The notes under the pieces: model-generated
What the model saw: only the letters and a program-made list of their open reading frames with translations
Told to the model about the DNA's origin: nothing
Databases searched by the model: none
Part shown: positions 60,269 to 64,000 of the stretch, piece by piece
Numbering within the stretch: the stretch's first letter is position 1
How the letters are laid out: the number at the start of each line of letters is the position of its first letter
Source: Brugia malayi
Lineage: Eukaryota > Nematoda > Chromadorea > Rhabditida > Onchocercidae
Length of the DNA: 64,000 nucleotides
Direction: 5' to 3'
Assembly (NCBI RefSeq): GCF_000002995.4
Contig: NW_025062479.1
Span: 11,761,721 to 11,825,720 of the forward strand
Program-made: the position numbers and the translations under genes

Positions 60269-63200
60269 CTGAAAATTTCTTTCATATCCAATAATGTGCA
60301 TTTTCAACTGGAATATAAGAGTGAACTATTAGAACCACTTTACAATTTGATTTGTAAGCAAAGAATTACAAGGACAGAATTACAAGTCATAGATACGATT
60401 ATGGAATGAGATTAAATTATGATAGTTTAAAGTACATAAAAATTCAATTAAAGAAGTGTTTTTACTTTCTTTTATGAAAGTCAATAAATGATGCGAAATA
60501 ATGAAGGGAATAATTAATGCAAATAATCATAGTCTATAAAAGCTAATTATATATATGCAAGGCTTGTTAAAGCTAATTGATATTCTTTAAGAAAGAGATT
60601 AACCTGAGACCAACTAATAAAACCATGAAGTAAAGCTTTATATCGATCAAAACTTATCTTATGAAAATCTACCTCAAGAACCGAAGCTAACTTGATATGA
60701 ATTGAAAAAAAGGTATGGAATGCTTATATGTCTGTCCTTGACCACTGACCTGGTCAGAAACTTAAGGATAAGATTTTATGACTTGGCACAACTCCTTTAT
60801 CTAATTCTATCCTAGCTCTCCCGGCATTCCTCCCACATCTCCTAATTTCATCCAGTCATGGCCCATTGCCATCATGATTCGAGACTCAAAATTAGGAATG
60901 GATCATCAAATGCGTTGCTTCATAAATATATCATTTTTCAACGCTTAAAAGTACTTGTTTAAATTTAATTACGGTTTATTTTATTTTATAGTAGAGAGAG
61001 CTAATCGTCTACATCATCCTGTAGTGTTTATAAAAGTTGAAAAAAATGAAAATTGCTTTTGAACATTCCAGAAAAAAAATTCAGAGAAAAAAACTTGATA
61101 TTTTTGATGAAAACAGCGTAACAAGAGAAGGAATATAAAATGGTAAGGTTATTTTCCTCATTTTTGAATTCAAATATGATATTTTAGCCAACAGATATGC
61201 AGCTTTCTGAATCACTAATTAGTCGTTTGATAAGGTTGGAAAAAAGTGAGAATTATTACAGACAGAACTTAAAGATAACAGTTATATCACTGGTTTTTAT
61301 TACAAACTGTAAATCTTTCAAAGCAAACGGAAAAGGATTTTTCGAACGGCTTATTTTTAAATTTAGTTACAAGCAATGATGTTTTATGAGATTTATTGAG
61401 CCAAGTTCATACAACACCTTTGCATGTTTATTTCTTTATAACTATAATTTGATTGACTAAGTTAAATCCAACATTTGAGTTTTCAGAAAAAAATACAATG
61501 GAACATTAAACATTGATTTTTGACATCTCAAATGAAATAATAAAATTTAATCAAAATTACTTGGATGATGTTGAAACGAATTTCTAAGTATCCAAGCTGT
61601 CATACTTTCTCTTAAATTTATCAATATGAACTAATAATGCCATTATAACTTTTTCTCTTAGAACATCTGTCTCCTGTTATACTTTAGTAGTGCCAACTGT
61701 TTCTGGCACTAACGTTGTGATGAAATATTTGATCAACAAAAGAAAATTTATTGAGATAATGATGATGCAATATGGCATAGTTTTCACAATCAGTTAAAAT
61801 TTGGACATTCGGGCAATAACTTTAAGAGAGCGAACAATTAGTCGGGAAAAACTCAGTATTTTTTTTTGCGAATGATGCTAAGCTTTTTTCTGAATAAGGA
61901 AAAAAAAGTAGAAAAGATGAATAAAAATTAATTTTAGAACAGTGAGTTGGAAATGATGAATTAATGGAATATTCGGAGAGATTATAATAAATTATAAAAG
62001 AAAAAAAAAGAAGGCAAACATTAACTTAAACTAGCAACAAATGAAACATCATATAAATTTAAACTGTATATTATCAGTAAGTTTAATTTATCATTCACTA
62101 TGAGGCAGTCAACTCGAGGAAAGAGAGAGAGAGAGAAAGAGAATTGAAGCCATCTGGTGAAAACAATGAGGGAAAATGTTCGAAACCTAAATCCTTATTT
62201 GAACCTGAAACTTTGTTCAACGATTAGCTATAATACCATTAAGGCAAAATGTCAGTGATACCATCTTATCCCACTTCAACCATTAATCTAACTTGTTTAG
62301 TGCAGTTGCAAAAATTTTTTAAGAATGAAAAAAGTTCAAAATGTTTATGAAATGTGATCCGAGAACGGTAGCAATTGTATGTTTGAAAAGACCGAATTGT
62401 TAAAAGGTAACGTCGATACTAGTGAATGGAATCACACACAGATACACCTAACTCGCACAGACACACACGCACAACAACGAAATAATGGACCGACCAATTG
62501 TGGAGAGGAAAGAATCGATAAGTTGTTAAATGCCTTCGAAAGAAAAGATGAAAAAGAAAAAAAAAACGTTGGAAGTTGAATGAACTTTTTATCCTTTAAT
62601 GCGTGAATCACTGATATCAACGTAACCGTATCTCTTTCGATGTGAATGAAGCAATTATTCACTTCTTGAGATTTCTCTCATTTTTTTAATACCGCAAACA
62701 CAATTACCTCTGAAGATGTTTGATCTTATACCAAAATATCCCACTTGATGATACTTGAAATATTCTGGAAAATGTTAAAATCGATCTGATAAATTATGCA
62801 TTTTAAAAATCCCTCGATTCTTTTCTCAGAAAAGAATTGAATGTTGCTTGCATACAAATTTGATGAATATGTCTAAAAGTAACGAGGCACACAATTGAAA
62901 TTAAACAAGCATCAAATTAAAAGAAAAAATTTGAAACGAAACAAATGGCAAAAAGTTTTAATTGAACAATCAGCTTATAATCTTTTTAATACGACACGGC
63001 GTAGAATTGTGTGATATCAATTCAGATTAACATTTATTCAGTTCTTCTGATGTGATCTATAAGATAAGATAATAAACCTATTATTCAGATATCAATAGTG
63101 ACAAATGAAAATGAAATATGAGTTCCAATGAAAGATGCGGACTGGCACATATGGTTAAGTAAAATGAATTAAGTGATATTAATTAACAAATTACACAAAT

Positions 63201-64000
63201 TAGAATAATTAAAATTATACATTGGTTCGAGAAGAGAGATAAAAGAAGGTGGAAGAAAATATAGCAGTATGTTGTATAGTTGCTGAAGTACATCAATCAA
63301 CAACTCTCTCTCTGGTATTTCAAAAAAAGAAAAGAAAAGGTTTACAAAACGCTAAAAAGATGATAAAGATCTATTATTCAAGTAGCAATAGTGACAAATG
63401 AAAATGGAATATTAGCATTTTTTGGAGAGGAAAAAATGTTCTCATTCTTCCTTTTTTCTTAGAAAAACTATTAAGAAGAAATTGAATTATTTAAAACGGA
63501 AGAAAAAAAAGGAAATAAACATTGATAAAAAAAGAACATTCATAAAAGCAAATGATCTGTTCCGATGATGACACAAGTACATATCGCCAACGTGTATAAT
63601 CGATTTCATCAAAAATTCTGGCATACAAAAATTTCAATTCGTCTATCAATCATGGCTTTAGCCAATTATAACTGATAATCTAATTTCCTCATGTATGTTG
63701 CGTACAATGCTCGAGACTTTCACATATCTCAATACTACTTATTTTTTACGATATGTACAGGATGCGTGATTGTGGTAATGAAAAATTATGGCTGAAGTAT
63801 CAAATTTTAAAATTTATTTTTGAAAGAAAAAAAGCTTACTAGCTCGTTGAGCAAATCATTTCATTACCTTCATTTTTTGCTTAGAAGAATTAAAGACAAA
63901 TTGGATTTATGACAAGTATATTTACATCGGTATGTCACAAATGAATGCTGCATTATGAATGAATAGAAAATTTTTATTAGAATTAGATTTTATAGTTTGA
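60269..64000. other. DNA upstream of liprin-beta to the right edge
   Basis: No coding segment that I can support. A more GC-balanced patch lies at 60730-60900. A short dispersed repeat pair lies at 63078 and 63371. The distal promoter of liprin-beta should be in the first kilobases, but no motif is assignable. Confidence 0.55.
63078..63412. repeat. Pair of about 42-bp direct repeats 293 bp apart
   Basis: 63078-63119 and 63371-63412 share ctattattca, then caatagtgacaaatgaaaat and gaatat/aaatat, with about four differences. Both are in the same orientation. Confidence 0.8.

Noticed and set aside
60800..60900. Minus-strand frame MMAMGHDWMKLGDVGGMPGEL as a 5' exon of liprin-beta
   Set aside because: There is no donor in the phase required by the exon at 60268, and the text resembles no liprin N-terminus.
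1..64000. Operon, prokaryotic defence system, CRISPR array, provirus or intact transposase
   Set aside because: All recognised genes are spliced animal genes separated by kilobases. No spaced direct-repeat array, integrase, reverse transcriptase or transposase motif was seen.

Overview
The window looks like nuclear DNA of a nematode, most likely a clade III / filarial-type worm. It is very AT-rich, introns are short to medium with ttttag/tttcag acceptors, and there are long homopolymer runs. It holds three conserved animal genes, all read leftwards (minus strand). The species assignment is inference. No prokaryotic, viral or CRISPR-type system is visible.

Gene 1 (about 282-3176, minus) is the 5' end of a T-type voltage-gated calcium channel alpha-1 subunit (cca-1 family). 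Seven exons join in perfect phase and cover the N-terminus, IS1-IS5 and the start of the first pore loop. The rest lies off the left edge. A damaged copy of part of exon 3 sits in the intron just upstream of that exon.

About 3.2-22.4 kb is intergenic or upstream DNA. It holds a roughly 150-bp imperfect foldback at 8.6-8.8 kb, a GC-richer island at 11.4-12.0 kb, and a 1.56-kb pentanucleotide satellite at 13.5-15.1 kb with hidden higher-order (430-bp) structure.

Gene 2 (22418-31456, minus) is a single-pass receptor with three Ig domains, a transmembrane helix and a short proline-containing tail without a kinase. Its exon-by-exon similarity is to FGFRL1 (the kinase-less FGF receptor / nou-darake family). 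Its first exon, proposed here, carries a signal sequence embedded in Ala/Thr trinucleotide-repeat coding sequence.

About 31.5-43.1 kb is intergenic with microsatellites, G-runs and two near-perfect short hairpins.

Gene 3 (43083-60268, minus) is liprin-beta (hlb-1 / PPFIBP family): N-terminal coiled coil, Ser-rich linker, three SAM domains, and a tiny last exon ending in -SNV. At least 23 exons and probably three alternative N-termini can be placed by phase-consistent splicing. From 60.3 kb to the right edge I see only upstream DNA.

Exon boundaries come from GT/AG (one GC/AG) sites, reading phase and family similarity recalled from memory. Summed exon lengths are multiples of three for genes 2 and 3, which supports the models. 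The three genes are separated by many kilobases and do not look like an operon. Liprin-beta (synaptic/adhesion scaffold), a T-type channel and an Ig receptor could all act in neurons and muscle, but nothing in the sequence links them functionally.
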